Under the pieces are notes generated by a model that was given only the letters and a program-made list of their open reading frames with translations, did not search any database and had not been told where the DNA came from. This document shows positions 48,945 through 58,214 of a stretch of 64,000 bases of DNA, one piece after another; positions within the stretch are counted from its first letter, which is position 1; the number at the start of each line of letters is the position of its first letter. The stretch comes from Pseudomonas frederiksbergensis. GTDB lineage: Bacteria; Pseudomonadota; Gammaproteobacteria; Pseudomonadales; Pseudomonadaceae. The stretch lies in contig NZ_MOBP01000023.1 in NCBI RefSeq assembly GCF_003732665.1, positions 62,001 to 126,000 of the forward strand, read 5' to 3'. The position numbers and the translations under genes were made by a program.

Positions 48945-50683
48945 TGAAACTTGAAGGCGCACTGTTTCCCTGGCGTTTCCGCGTGGTCCTGGGTTTGCTC
49001 GGTGTCATGGTGGCTGCGATCTGCTGGCGCATCATCGACCTGCAAGTGGTCGACCGTGACTTCCTTAAAGGCCAGGGCGACGCACGTAGCGTGCGGCACA
49101 TTCCTATTCCGGCTCACCGTGGTCTGATCACTGACCGTAACGGCGAGCCCTTGGCCGTGAGTACCCCGGTCACGACGCTGTGGGCCAACGCCAAGGAAAT
49201 GCAACTGGCCAAAGAAAAGTGGCCGGCACTCGCAGCGGCGCTGGGCCAGGACCCGAAAGCCCTGGCCGAACGCCTTGAAGCCCAGGCCAACAAAGAATTC
49301 ATCTATCTGGTGCGCGGCTTGACCCCCGAGCAGGGCCAGTCGGTGCTCGACCTGAAAGTGCCGGGCGTCTATGGCATCGAAGAGTTCCGCCGTTTCTATC
49401 CGGCCGGCGAAGTCACCGCGCACATGGTCGGCTTTACCGACATCGACGATCACGGGCGCGAAGGCGTCGAGCTGGCCTATGACGAATGGCTGGCCGGGGT
49501 CGCCGGTAAGCGACAGGTCATCAAGGATCGGCGCGGCAGGCTGATCAAGGATGTCCAGGTCACCAAAAACGCCAAGGCCGGCAAGCCCTTGGCGTTGTCC
49601 ATTGACCTGCGCCTGCAATACCTGGCCAACCGCGAACTGCGTAACGCGATCATCGAGAACGGCGCCAAGGCCGGCAGCCTGGTGATCATGGACGTGAAGA
49701 GCGGCGAGATCCTGGCCATGGTCAACCAGCCGACCTACAACCCGAACAACCGTCGCAACCTGCAACCGGCGATGATGCGTAACCGCGCAATGATCGACGT
49801 GTTCGAACCCGGTTCGACCATGAAGGCGATCTCCATGAGTGCCGCCCTGGAAACCGGGCGCTGGAAACCGAGCGACACCGTCGAGGTGTATCCGGGCTCC
49901 TTGCAGATTGGCAAGTACACCATCAAGGACGTGTCCAAGACCGAAGGCCCGGTGCTTGACCTGACCGGCATCCTGATCAACTCCAGTAACGTCGGCATGA
50001 GTAAGGTCGCGTTCGATATCGGCGGCGAAACCATTTTCCGTCTGGCGCAGAAGGTCGGCCTCGGCCAGGACACCGGCCTGGGCTTCCCTGGCGAGCGCGT
50101 CGGCAACCTGCCGAACTACCGCGAGTGGCGCAAGGCTGAAACCGCCACGCTGTCCTACGGCTACGGTATTTCGGTGACTGCGATCCAGTTGGTCCACGCC
50201 TTCTCGGCCCTGGCCAACAACGGTCGCATCGCGCCGCTGACCCTGATCAAGACCGACAAACCGCCGCAGACCACCCAGGTGATCCCGGAAAACGTCGCCA
50301 AAACCATGCAAGGCATGCTGACCCAGGTGATCGAGGCCCCACGCGGCGTATTCCGTGCCCAGGTGCCGGCGTATCACGTGGCGGGCAAGTCGGGTACGGC
50401 GCGTAAGACGTCGGTGGGCTCCAAAGGCTACGCCGAGAATTCCTATCGCTCGCTGTTCGCCGGTTTCGGCCCGATGAGCGATCCGCGTTTTGCCATCGTT
50501 GTGGTGATCGATGAGCCGTCCAAGGCTGGTTACTTCGGCGGTCTGGTATCGGCGCCGGTGTTCAGCAAAGTGATGTCCGGGACCTTGCGCCTGATGAACA
50601 TCACCCCGGACAACCTGCCGCCAACGCAGCAAGCCAACGCAACCCCGGTCGTTCCGCTGAAAGCCAATGGAGGGCGCGGCTGA
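48941..50683 (+). CDS. ftsI: Septal peptidoglycan transpeptidase FtsI (PBP3)
   Basis: Class B penicillin-binding protein of 580 residues that cross-links septal peptidoglycan with FtsW. After a membrane anchor (FRVVLGLLGVMVAAICW, about 11-27) comes the pedestal domain and then the transpeptidase domain with SxxK as STMK in FEPGSTMKAISM, SxN as SSN in LINSSNVGMSK, and KSG in HVAGKSGTARK. These are all intact, so the protein should be active and a beta-lactam target. It overlaps ftsL by 4 bases and murE by 1. Confidence 0.97.
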   Translation: MMKLEGALFPWRFRVVLGLLGVMVAAICWRIIDLQVVDRDFLKGQGDARSVRHIPIPAHRGLITDRNGEPLAVSTPVTTLWANAKEMQLAKEKWPALAAALGQDPKALAERLEAQANKEFIYLVRGLTPEQGQSVLDLKVPGVYGIEEFRRFYPAGEVTAHMVGFTDIDDHGREGVELAYDEWLAGVAGKRQVIKDRRGRLIKDVQVTKNAKAGKPLALSIDLRLQYLANRELRNAIIENGAKAGSLVIMDVKSGEILAMVNQPTYNPNNRRNLQPAMMRNRAMIDVFEPGSTMKAISMSAALETGRWKPSDTVEVYPGSLQIGKYTIKDVSKTEGPVLDLTGILINSSNVGMSKVAFDIGGETIFRLAQKVGLGQDTGLGFPGERVGNLPNYREWRKAETATLSYGYGISVTAIQLVHAFSALANNGRIAPLTLIKTDKPPQTTQVIPENVAKTMQGMLTQVIEAPRGVFRAQVPAYHVAGKSGTARKTSVGSKGYAENSYRSLFAGFGPMSDPRFAIVVVIDEPSKAGYFGGLVSAPVFSKVMSGTLRLMNITPDNLPPTQQANATPVVPLKANGGRG

Positions 50684-52146
50684 TGTCTCTGAGTCTGAAC
50701 AAGATTTTCGCCCATGCCGGTCGTGATCTGTTGATCCGTGAACTGACCCTGGACAGCCGCAATGTGCGGGCAGGGGATTTGTTCCTCGCGGTCCCGGGCG
50801 CCAAGTTTGACGGTCGCGCACACATCGCCGACGCGTTGCAACGCGGCGCGGCGGCTGTGGCTTATGAAGTCGAAGGCGCCACGGTGCTGCCGATCACTGA
50901 TGTGCCGCTGATTCCGGTCAAAGGCCTGGCGGCGCAGTTGTCGGACATCGCCGGTCGCTTCTATGGCGACCCGAGCCGTCACTTGAACCTGGTGGGCGTC
51001 ACGGGCACCAATGGCAAAACCAGCGTGACCCAATTGGTCGCGCAAGCCCTCGACTTGCTCGGCCAACACTGCGGCATTGTCGGCACCCTGGGCACCGGTT
51101 TTTACGGCGCGCTGGAAAGCGGCCTGCACACCACGCCGAACCCGATTGCCGTGCAAGCGACCCTTGCCGACCTGAAGAAGGCCGGGGCCAAAGCCGTGGC
51201 CATGGAAGTCTCTTCCCACGGTCTGGATCAGGGCCGCGTGACTGCATTGGCATTCGATGTGGCGGTGATGACCAACCTGTCCCGTGACCATCTGGATTAC
51301 CACGGCACCATGCAGGCCTACGGCGAAGCCAAGGCCAAGCTGTTTGCCTGGAACGATTTGAAATGCCGGGTAATCAACCTCGACGACGAATTCGGCCGGC
51401 AACTGGCGGCGGACAAGCGTGAGTCGCGGCTGATCACCTACAGCCTGGAAGACGCCAGTGCCTACCTGTATTGCCGTGAAGCGCAGTTCGACGACGAAGG
51501 CGTGCGCGCCACGTTGGTCACGCCCCAAGGCGAGCACCATTTGCGCAGCACGTTGCTCGGGCGTTTCAATCTGAGCAATATCCTGGCCGCAGTCGGTGGC
51601 TTGCTCGGCCTGGACTACGCGCTGGACGAAATCCTCAAGGTCCTGCCGAAACTCGAAGGCCCGGCCGGTCGCATGCAGCGCCTGGGCGGCGGCACCCAGC
51701 CGCTGGTGGTGGTCGATTACGCCCACACCCCGGATGCCCTGGAAAAAGTCTTGTTGGCACTGCGTCCACACGCCAAGGGTCGGTTGCTGTGTTTGTTCGG
51801 TTGCGGCGGTGATCGCGATCGCGGCAAGCGTCCGTTGATGGCCGAAGTGGTCGAGCGTCTGGCCGATGGCGTACTGGTCACCGACGACAACCCGCGCACC
51901 GAAGATCCATCGGTGATCTTCGACGACATCCGCACCGGTTTCACCGCTGTGGATAAAGTCACTTTCGTCGCTGGCCGTGGCCAGGCGATTGCCCAGTTGA
52001 TCGCCAGTGCTTCGGCCGATGACGTGATTGTCCTGGCCGGTAAAGGTCACGAGGACTATCAGGAAATCAACGGCGAACGCCATGCCTTCTCCGATCTGGT
52101 CGAGGCCGATCACGCCTTGACCGCCTGGGAGGTCGCCCATGCTTAA
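50683..52146 (+). CDS. murE: UDP-MurNAc-tripeptide synthetase MurE
   Basis: ATP-dependent ligase of 487 residues that adds meso-diaminopimelate to UDP-MurNAc-L-Ala-D-Glu in the cytoplasm. The P-loop is GVTGTNGKTSVTQL. The motif DDNPRTEDP contains DNPR, which marks meso-DAP rather than lysine as substrate. N-terminal DSRNVRAGDLFLAVPG is also typical. It shares one base with ftsI (TGATG), and its end overlaps murF by 8 bases. Confidence 0.97.
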   Translation: MSLSLNKIFAHAGRDLLIRELTLDSRNVRAGDLFLAVPGAKFDGRAHIADALQRGAAAVAYEVEGATVLPITDVPLIPVKGLAAQLSDIAGRFYGDPSRHLNLVGVTGTNGKTSVTQLVAQALDLLGQHCGIVGTLGTGFYGALESGLHTTPNPIAVQATLADLKKAGAKAVAMEVSSHGLDQGRVTALAFDVAVMTNLSRDHLDYHGTMQAYGEAKAKLFAWNDLKCRVINLDDEFGRQLAADKRESRLITYSLEDASAYLYCREAQFDDEGVRATLVTPQGEHHLRSTLLGRFNLSNILAAVGGLLGLDYALDEILKVLPKLEGPAGRMQRLGGGTQPLVVVDYAHTPDALEKVLLALRPHAKGRLLCLFGCGGDRDRGKRPLMAEVVERLADGVLVTDDNPRTEDPSVIFDDIRTGFTAVDKVTFVAGRGQAIAQLIASASADDVIVLAGKGHEDYQEINGERHAFSDLVEADHALTAWEVAHA

Positions 52147-53506
52147 AGCCTTGAAACTGAGCGAACTGACCGGCGCGCTGAATGCCCGCCTGATTGCCGC
52201 CGACGCCAGTTTCGACGGTGTCAGCATCGACAGCCGTGCGATCAAGCCTGGCCAACTGTTTATTGCCCTGACCGGCCCGCGTTTCGATGGTCACGACTAT
52301 CTGAATGACGTGGCAGGTAAAGGCGCCGTGGCCGCATTGGTCGAGCGCGAAGTCGCCGACAGCACGCTGCCGCAACTGCTGGTGAAAGATGCCCGTCAGG
52401 CCCTCGGCCAATTGGGTGCGCTCAATCGTGCGGCTTACAGCAATCCGGTGGCGGCCGTCACGGGTTCCAGCGGCAAGACCACGGTCAAGGAAATGCTTGC
52501 GAGCATCCTGCGCACTCGCGGTCCGGTGCATGCGACCCGTGGCAACCTGAACAACGACCTCGGCGTACCGCTGACCCTGCTCGAACTCGCGCCGGAACAC
52601 ACCGCCGCCGTGATCGAACTGGGGGCTTCGCGGCTCGGCGAAATTGCCTACACCGTGGCCATGACCAAGCCCCATGTGGCCATTCTCAACAACGCCGGGA
52701 CCGCCCATGTTGGCGAATTCGGCGGGCCGGACAAAATCGTCGAAGCCAAGGGCGAGATTATCGAAGGGCTGGACGCTGATGGCGTCGCCGTTCTCAATCT
52801 CGACGACAAGGCGTTCGGCATCTGGAAGGCCCGCGCCGCCGGCCGCAAAGTGCTGACGTTTGCCTTGAACAACCCGAGCGCCGACTTCTACGCCAGCGAT
52901 CTGGACCGCGATGCTCGCGGTTGCCCGTCGTTCAACCTGCACAGTCCTGAAGGTGTGGAACGGGTTCAACTGAACCTGCTCGGCACCCATAACGTCGCGA
53001 ATGCCATGGCCGCTGCCGCTGCCGCGCATGCCTTGGGCGTCTCGCTGTTCGGCATCGCCACAGGCCTGGGCGCGGTACAACCGGTCAAGGGTCGCACCGT
53101 TGCGCAACTGGCGACCAACGGCATGCGCGTGATTGATGACACTTACAACGCGAACCCCACCTCGATGTGCGCCGCCGTTGATATACTCGCCGGCTTTTCC
53201 GGCCGCACCGTTCTGGTGCTCGGGGATATCGGCGAGTTGGGCGACTGGGCGCAGCAGGGGCACCGCGACGTGGGCGAGTACGCCCGTGGCAAGGTTTCCG
53301 CGCTTTATGCCGTGGGGCCGCTGATGGCTCACGCCGTGAACGCATTCGGCCCGCAGGCCCGTCACTTCAGCACTCAGGCTGAGCTGATCGAGGCACTGGG
53401 CGCCGAGCAAGATACAAACACCACTATTTTGATCAAGGGCTCGCGCAGCGCGGCGATGGAAAACATCGTCGCCGCTTTGTGCGGGTCCAGTCTGGAGAAA
53501 CATTAA
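52139..53506 (+). CDS. murF: UDP-MurNAc-tripeptide:D-Ala-D-Ala ligase MurF
   Basis: Cytoplasmic ATP-dependent ligase of 455 residues that adds D-Ala-D-Ala to finish the UDP-MurNAc-pentapeptide. The P-loop is AVTGSSGKTTVKEML; the ELGASRLGEIAYTV and DDTYNANPTSM stretches are characteristic. The GGAGG before the start lies in the murE coding end. Its stop shares one base with the mraY start. Confidence 0.96.
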   Translation: MLKALKLSELTGALNARLIAADASFDGVSIDSRAIKPGQLFIALTGPRFDGHDYLNDVAGKGAVAALVEREVADSTLPQLLVKDARQALGQLGALNRAAYSNPVAAVTGSSGKTTVKEMLASILRTRGPVHATRGNLNNDLGVPLTLLELAPEHTAAVIELGASRLGEIAYTVAMTKPHVAILNNAGTAHVGEFGGPDKIVEAKGEIIEGLDADGVAVLNLDDKAFGIWKARAAGRKVLTFALNNPSADFYASDLDRDARGCPSFNLHSPEGVERVQLNLLGTHNVANAMAAAAAAHALGVSLFGIATGLGAVQPVKGRTVAQLATNGMRVIDDTYNANPTSMCAAVDILAGFSGRTVLVLGDIGELGDWAQQGHRDVGEYARGKVSALYAVGPLMAHAVNAFGPQARHFSTQAELIEALGAEQDTNTTILIKGSRSAAMENIVAALCGSSLEKH

Positions 53507-54588
53507 TGCTGCTGCTGTTAGCGGAGTACTTGCAACAGTTCTACAAAGGCTTCGCGGTCTTCCAGTACCTGACCCTGCGCGGGATCCTCGGTGTGCTGAC
53601 CGCGCTGGTTTTGTCGCTGTGCTATGGCCCGTGGATGATCCGCACCTTGCAGAACCGTCAGATCGGTCAATCCGTTCGTAACGATGGCCCGCAATCGCAC
53701 CTTTCCAAGTCAGGCACGCCGACCATGGGTGGCGCGCTGATCCTGTCGTCCATCGGCGTCAGTACTTTGCTCTGGGCGGACCTGAGCAACCGTTATGTCT
53801 GGACCGTGTTGCTGGTGACCTTGCTGTTCGGCGCCATCGGTTGGGTCGACGACTACCGCAAAGTGATCGAGAAAAACTCCAAAGGCCTTCCAAGCCGCTG
53901 GAAGTATTTCTGGCAGTCAGTGTTCGGCCTGGCGGCGGCGCTGTTCCTTTATATGACCGCGACCACCCCGGTGGAAACCACCCTGATCCTGCCGATGCTC
54001 AAGGACTACAGCATTCCGCTGGGCGCAGGCTTCGTGGTCCTGACCTATTTCGTGATCGTCGGTTCGAGCAACGCCGTCAACCTGACGGATGGCCTCGACG
54101 GCCTGGCGATCATGCCGACGGTGATGGTCGGCGGCGGGCTGGGGATCTTCTGCTACCTGTCCGGTAACGTGAAATTCGCTGAATACTTGCTGATCCCGTA
54201 TGTGCCGGGTGCGGGCGAGCTGATCGTGTTCTGCGGCGCGTTGATCGGTGCGGGCCTGGGTTTCCTCTGGTTCAACACCTATCCGGCGCAAGTGTTCATG
54301 GGCGACGTCGGCGCGCTGGCGCTGGGCGCGGCCCTGGGCACTATCGCGGTGATCGTCCGTCAGGAAATCGTCCTGTTCATCATGGGCGGCGTGTTCGTGA
54401 TGGAAACCCTGTCCGTTGTCATCCAGGTCGCGTCCTTCAAGTTGACCGGGCGCCGCGTATTCCGCATGGCACCGATTCACCACCACTTTGAACTCAAGGG
54501 TTGGCCCGAGCCTCGGGTGATCGTCCGTTTCTGGATCATCACCGTGATTCTCGTACTGGTCGGCCTTGCCACCCTGAAGCTGAGGTAG
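53506..54588 (+). CDS. mraY: Phospho-MurNAc-pentapeptide translocase MraY
   Basis: Integral membrane enzyme of 360 residues (ten predicted helices) that transfers phospho-MurNAc-pentapeptide to undecaprenyl phosphate to make lipid I. Catalytic motifs are GWVDDYRKVIEKNSKG, NLTDGLDGLAI and FMGDVGALALG. It also has the APIHHHFELKGW segment that follows the last loop. TAATG overlap with murF; GGAG precedes the ATG. Confidence 0.97.
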   Translation: MLLLLAEYLQQFYKGFAVFQYLTLRGILGVLTALVLSLCYGPWMIRTLQNRQIGQSVRNDGPQSHLSKSGTPTMGGALILSSIGVSTLLWADLSNRYVWTVLLVTLLFGAIGWVDDYRKVIEKNSKGLPSRWKYFWQSVFGLAAALFLYMTATTPVETTLILPMLKDYSIPLGAGFVVLTYFVIVGSSNAVNLTDGLDGLAIMPTVMVGGGLGIFCYLSGNVKFAEYLLIPYVPGAGELIVFCGALIGAGLGFLWFNTYPAQVFMGDVGALALGAALGTIAVIVRQEIVLFIMGGVFVMETLSVVIQVASFKLTGRRVFRMAPIHHHFELKGWPEPRVIVRFWIITVILVLVGLATLKLR

Positions 54589-54593
54589 AACGA

Positions 54594-55940
54594 GTGTCTC
54601 TGATCGCTTCTGACCACTTCCGCATCGTTGTCGGCCTCGGCAAGAGCGGCATGTCCCTGGTTCGCTTCCTGGCGAACCGGGGCACGTCGTTTGCCGTGGC
54701 CGATACGCGGGAAAATCCACCGGAACTGGCCACGCTCAAGCGTGACTATCCCCACGTGGAAGTGCGTTGTGGCGAGCTGGACGTCGAGTTCCTGTGCCGT
54801 GCCGACGAGCTCTACGTGAGCCCCGGCCTGGCGCTGGCGACCCCGGCCCTGCAGGCTGCCGCCGCCCGTGGCGTGAAGCTGTCCGGCGACATCGAGCTGT
54901 TCGCGCGTAACGCGAAGGCGCCGATTGTCGCCATCAGTGGTTCCAACGCGAAAAGCACCGTCACCACCCTGGTCGGCGAAATGGCCGCGGCGGCGGGCAA
55001 GCGTGTGGCGGTCGGCGGCAACCTCGGTACGCCGGCGCTGGATCTGCTCAGCGACGACGTCGAGTTGTACGTGATGGAACTGTCGAGCTTCCAGCTCGAA
55101 ACCACCGATCACCTCGGCGCCGAAGTGGCCACCGTGCTCAATGTCAGCGAAGACCACATGGACCGCTACAGCGGCCTGCCGGCCTATCACTTGGCCAAGC
55201 ACCGGATCTTCCGTGGAGCCAAGCAGTTCGTGGTCAACCGCCAGGATGCTCTTAGCCGTCCGTTGATGGGCGAGGGCCAGCCGTGCTGGACCTTTGGCTT
55301 GAGCAAACCCGATTTCAAGGCATTCGGTATCCGCGAAGAAGACGGCGAGAAATACCTCGCGTTCGAATTCCAGAACCTGATGCCGGTGCGCGAGTTGAAG
55401 ATTCGTGGCGCCCATAACCAGTCCAACGCACTTGCCGCGTTGGCCCTGGGGCACGCTGTTGGCCTGCCATTCGACGCCATGCTCGCGAGCCTGCGCACGT
55501 TCGCCGGGCTTGAGCATCGCTGCCAGTGGGTTCGCGATCTCGATGGCGTGAGCTACTACAACGATTCCAAAGCCACCAACGTCGGCGCCGCACTGGCCGC
55601 CATCGAAGGCCTGGGCGCGGACATCGACGGCAAACTGGTGCTGATCGCCGGTGGCGACGGCAAGGGTGCCGAGTTCAAGGATTTGCGTGACCCGGTGGCG
55701 GCCAACTGCCGCGCCGTCATTTTGATGGGGCGTGACTCCGACAAGATCGGCGAGGCCATTGGCGACGCCGTGCCACTGATCCGTGTCGGTTCGCTGGCCG
55801 AAGCGGTGGAACAATGCCGCGCCACTGCGCACCCGGGCGATGCCGTGCTGTTGTCGCCGGCCTGCGCCAGTTTCGACATGTTCCAGAATTACGAAGACCG
55901 TGGTCACCAGTTCGTCCGCGCTGTGGAGGAACTGGCATGA
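54594..55940 (+). CDS. murD: UDP-MurNAc-L-alanine:D-glutamate ligase MurD
   Basis: Cytoplasmic ATP-dependent ligase of 448 residues that adds D-glutamate. A GTG start 8 bases after GAGG is chosen. The N-terminal domain has VVGLGKSGMSLVRFL. The ATP-binding loop reads ISGSNAKSTVTTL (about residues 114-126), with Ala where the usual GKST glycine would stand. NVSEDHMDRY and HRCQWVRDLDGVSYYNDSKA follow as normal. It starts 5 bases after mraY and overlaps ftsW by 4 bases. Confidence 0.96.
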   Translation: MSLIASDHFRIVVGLGKSGMSLVRFLANRGTSFAVADTRENPPELATLKRDYPHVEVRCGELDVEFLCRADELYVSPGLALATPALQAAAARGVKLSGDIELFARNAKAPIVAISGSNAKSTVTTLVGEMAAAAGKRVAVGGNLGTPALDLLSDDVELYVMELSSFQLETTDHLGAEVATVLNVSEDHMDRYSGLPAYHLAKHRIFRGAKQFVVNRQDALSRPLMGEGQPCWTFGLSKPDFKAFGIREEDGEKYLAFEFQNLMPVRELKIRGAHNQSNALAALALGHAVGLPFDAMLASLRTFAGLEHRCQWVRDLDGVSYYNDSKATNVGAALAAIEGLGADIDGKLVLIAGGDGKGAEFKDLRDPVAANCRAVILMGRDSDKIGEAIGDAVPLIRVGSLAEAVEQCRATAHPGDAVLLSPACASFDMFQNYEDRGHQFVRAVEELA

Positions 55941-57154
55941 GCCTGCGAAATATCATCAAGCCGTACCCATCGCCGATCATCACCGGGCGCGGCATCGACC
56001 TCGACTTCCCGATGCTCGCCGGTTGCCTGGCGTTGCTCGGTCTGGGCCTGGTCATGATTGCCTCCGCTTCCACCGAAGTGGCGGCGGTGCAGTCGGGCAG
56101 TGCCCTGTATTACATGATTCGCCACCTGATCTACATCGTGCTGGGCCTGGGTGCCTGCATCGTCACCATGATGATCCCGATTGCCACCTGGCAGCGCCTG
56201 GGTTGGCTGATGCTGCTGGGTGCCTTCGGTTTGCTGGTGATGGTGATCGTCCCCGGCATCGGCCGTGAAGTGAACGGTTCGATGCGCTGGATCGGTTTCA
56301 GCTTCTTTAACGTGCAGCCGTCCGAGATCGCCAAGGTATTCGTGGTGATCTACCTCGCCGGTTACCTGGTGCGGCGCCAGAAAGAAGTACGCGAAAGCTG
56401 GATGGGCTTCTTCAAGCCGTTCATCGTGTTGCTGCCGATGGCGGGCCTGTTACTGATGGAGCCGGACTTCGGTGCCACCGTCGTGATGATGGGCGCTGCG
56501 GCGGCGATGCTGTTCCTTGGCGGGGTCGGGCTATTCCGGTTCTCCTTGATGGTGGTGCTGGCGGTGGCGGCGGTGGTGCTGTTGATCCAGGTGCAGCCGT
56601 ATCGGATGGCGCGTCTGACCAACTTCGCCGATCCGTGGGCCGACCAGTTCGGCGCCGGCTATCAACTGTCCCAGGCCTTGATCGCGTTCGGTCGCGGCGA
56701 ATGGCTGGGCGTAGGCCTGGGCAACAGCGTGCAGAAGCAGTTCTACCTGCCGGAAGCCCACACTGACTTCGTGTTCTCGGTGCTGGCCGAAGAGCTGGGG
56801 GCCGTGGGTTCCCTGTGCACCGTCGCGCTGTTCGTTTTCGTGTGTATTCGTGGCATGTACATCGGATTCTGGGCCGAGAAGGCCAAACAATTCTTCGCCG
56901 CGTACATCGCGTATGGCCTGTCGTTCCTGTGGATTGGTCAGTTCCTGATCAACATCGGGGTGAACGTCGGCCTGCTGCCGACCAAGGGGCTGACCCTGCC
57001 GTTCCTCAGTTATGGCGGTAGTTCGTTGGTGATTTGCTGTGCCTGTCTCGGCTTGTTGCTGCGTATCGAGTGGGAGAGTCGAACCCACCTGGGCAGTGAA
57101 GAGATGGAGTTCCATGAAAGTGACTTCGCCGAGGAGCCACCCCATGGGCGCTAA
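55937..57154 (+). CDS. ftsW: Septal peptidoglycan polymerase FtsW
   Basis: SEDS-family inner-membrane glycosyltransferase of 405 residues with about ten helices that polymerises septal glycan with FtsI. Recognisable parts are GLVMIASASTEVA, RWIGFSFFNVQPSEIAKVFV, LMEPDFGATVVM, GNSVQKQFYLPEAHTDFVFS and PTKGLTLPFLSYGGSS. These include the conserved Asp of the HTDF loop region. The ATGA overlap couples it to murD. Its end overlaps murG by 11 bases. Confidence 0.96.
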   Translation: MSLRNIIKPYPSPIITGRGIDLDFPMLAGCLALLGLGLVMIASASTEVAAVQSGSALYYMIRHLIYIVLGLGACIVTMMIPIATWQRLGWLMLLGAFGLLVMVIVPGIGREVNGSMRWIGFSFFNVQPSEIAKVFVVIYLAGYLVRRQKEVRESWMGFFKPFIVLLPMAGLLLMEPDFGATVVMMGAAAAMLFLGGVGLFRFSLMVVLAVAAVVLLIQVQPYRMARLTNFADPWADQFGAGYQLSQALIAFGRGEWLGVGLGNSVQKQFYLPEAHTDFVFSVLAEELGAVGSLCTVALFVFVCIRGMYIGFWAEKAKQFFAAYIAYGLSFLWIGQFLINIGVNVGLLPTKGLTLPFLSYGGSSLVICCACLGLLLRIEWESRTHLGSEEMEFHESDFAEEPPHGR

Positions 57155-58214
57155 CGTATTGATCATGGCGGGCGGCACTGGCGGGCATGTGTTCCCGGCG
57201 TTGGCCTGTGCGCGGGAATTCCAGGCCCGGGGCTACACCGTGCATTGGCTCGGCACGCCGCGTGGCATTGAGAACGACCTGGTCCCGGCGGCCGGTCTTG
57301 AGCTGCATCGCATCAATGCCAGCGGTTTGCGGGGCAAGGGCAAGCTGTCGCTGCTCAAGGCGCCGTTCATGCTGCTCAAGTCGGTCTGGCAGGCGCGGGC
57401 GATCATTCGCAAGCTGCGGCCGGTGTGCGTGGTCGGCTTCGGTGGTTATGTGACTGGCCCCGGTGGCGTCGCAGCCAAATTGTCCGGTGTGCCGGTCATC
57501 GTTCACGAGCAGAACGCCGTGGCCGGCACCGCCAATCGGTTACTCATGCCGTTGGCCGCCCGGGTGTGTGAAGCGTTCCCCGACACCTTTACCCTGTCGG
57601 ACAGCCGTCGGACCACCGGTAACCCGGTGCGCACCGAGCTGTTCCTCGAAACACCGCGCCCGGCCCTGGCCGGTCGCAAGGCGCGTTTGCTGATCCTGGG
57701 CGGAAGCCTGGGCGCAGAACCGTTGAACAAGTTGCTGCCTGAAGCCCTGTCGCAAGTCGCCGTCGACCTGCGTCCGGAGGTGTTTCATCAGGCCGGCAAA
57801 AACCACGATGAAGTGACTGCGCAGCGCTATCGCGAGGCTGGCGTCGAGGCGCAAGTGCAGCCTTTCATCAAAGACATGGCCCAAGCCTATGGCTGGGCCG
57901 ACCTGGTGGTGTGCCGTGCCGGTGCATTGACCATCAGTGAACTGGCCGCCGCCGGTCTGCCCTCGATGCTGGTGCCATTGCCCCACGCGATCGACGATCA
58001 CCAGACCCGCAACGCCGAATATTTGGCCCGTGAAGGCGCTGCCTTCCTGATGCCGCAAAGAACGACTGGCGCCGCAGATCTTGCAGCACGCCTGACAGAG
58101 GTTTTGATGCAACCGCAACGACTCAATGACATGGCCAACGCGGCCCGCCGCCTGGCGAAACCCGATGCAACCCGTAACGTCGTCGACACCTGCCTGGAGG
58201 TGGCCCATGGTTGA
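57144..58214 (+). CDS. murG: UDP-GlcNAc transferase MurG (lipid II synthesis)
   Basis: Peripheral inner-membrane glycosyltransferase of 356 residues that converts lipid I to lipid II. It starts MGANVLIMAGGTGGHVFPAL with the GGTGGH loop. The second glycine-rich loop is LLILGGSLGAEPLN, and DLVVCRAGALTISELAAAGLP binds UDP-GlcNAc. A strong GAGGAG lies 7 bases upstream, inside ftsW. It overlaps murC by 8 bases. Confidence 0.97.
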   Translation: MGANVLIMAGGTGGHVFPALACAREFQARGYTVHWLGTPRGIENDLVPAAGLELHRINASGLRGKGKLSLLKAPFMLLKSVWQARAIIRKLRPVCVVGFGGYVTGPGGVAAKLSGVPVIVHEQNAVAGTANRLLMPLAARVCEAFPDTFTLSDSRRTTGNPVRTELFLETPRPALAGRKARLLILGGSLGAEPLNKLLPEALSQVAVDLRPEVFHQAGKNHDEVTAQRYREAGVEAQVQPFIKDMAQAYGWADLVVCRAGALTISELAAAGLPSMLVPLPHAIDDHQTRNAEYLAREGAAFLMPQRTTGAADLAARLTEVLMQPQRLNDMANAARRLAKPDATRNVVDTCLEVAHG

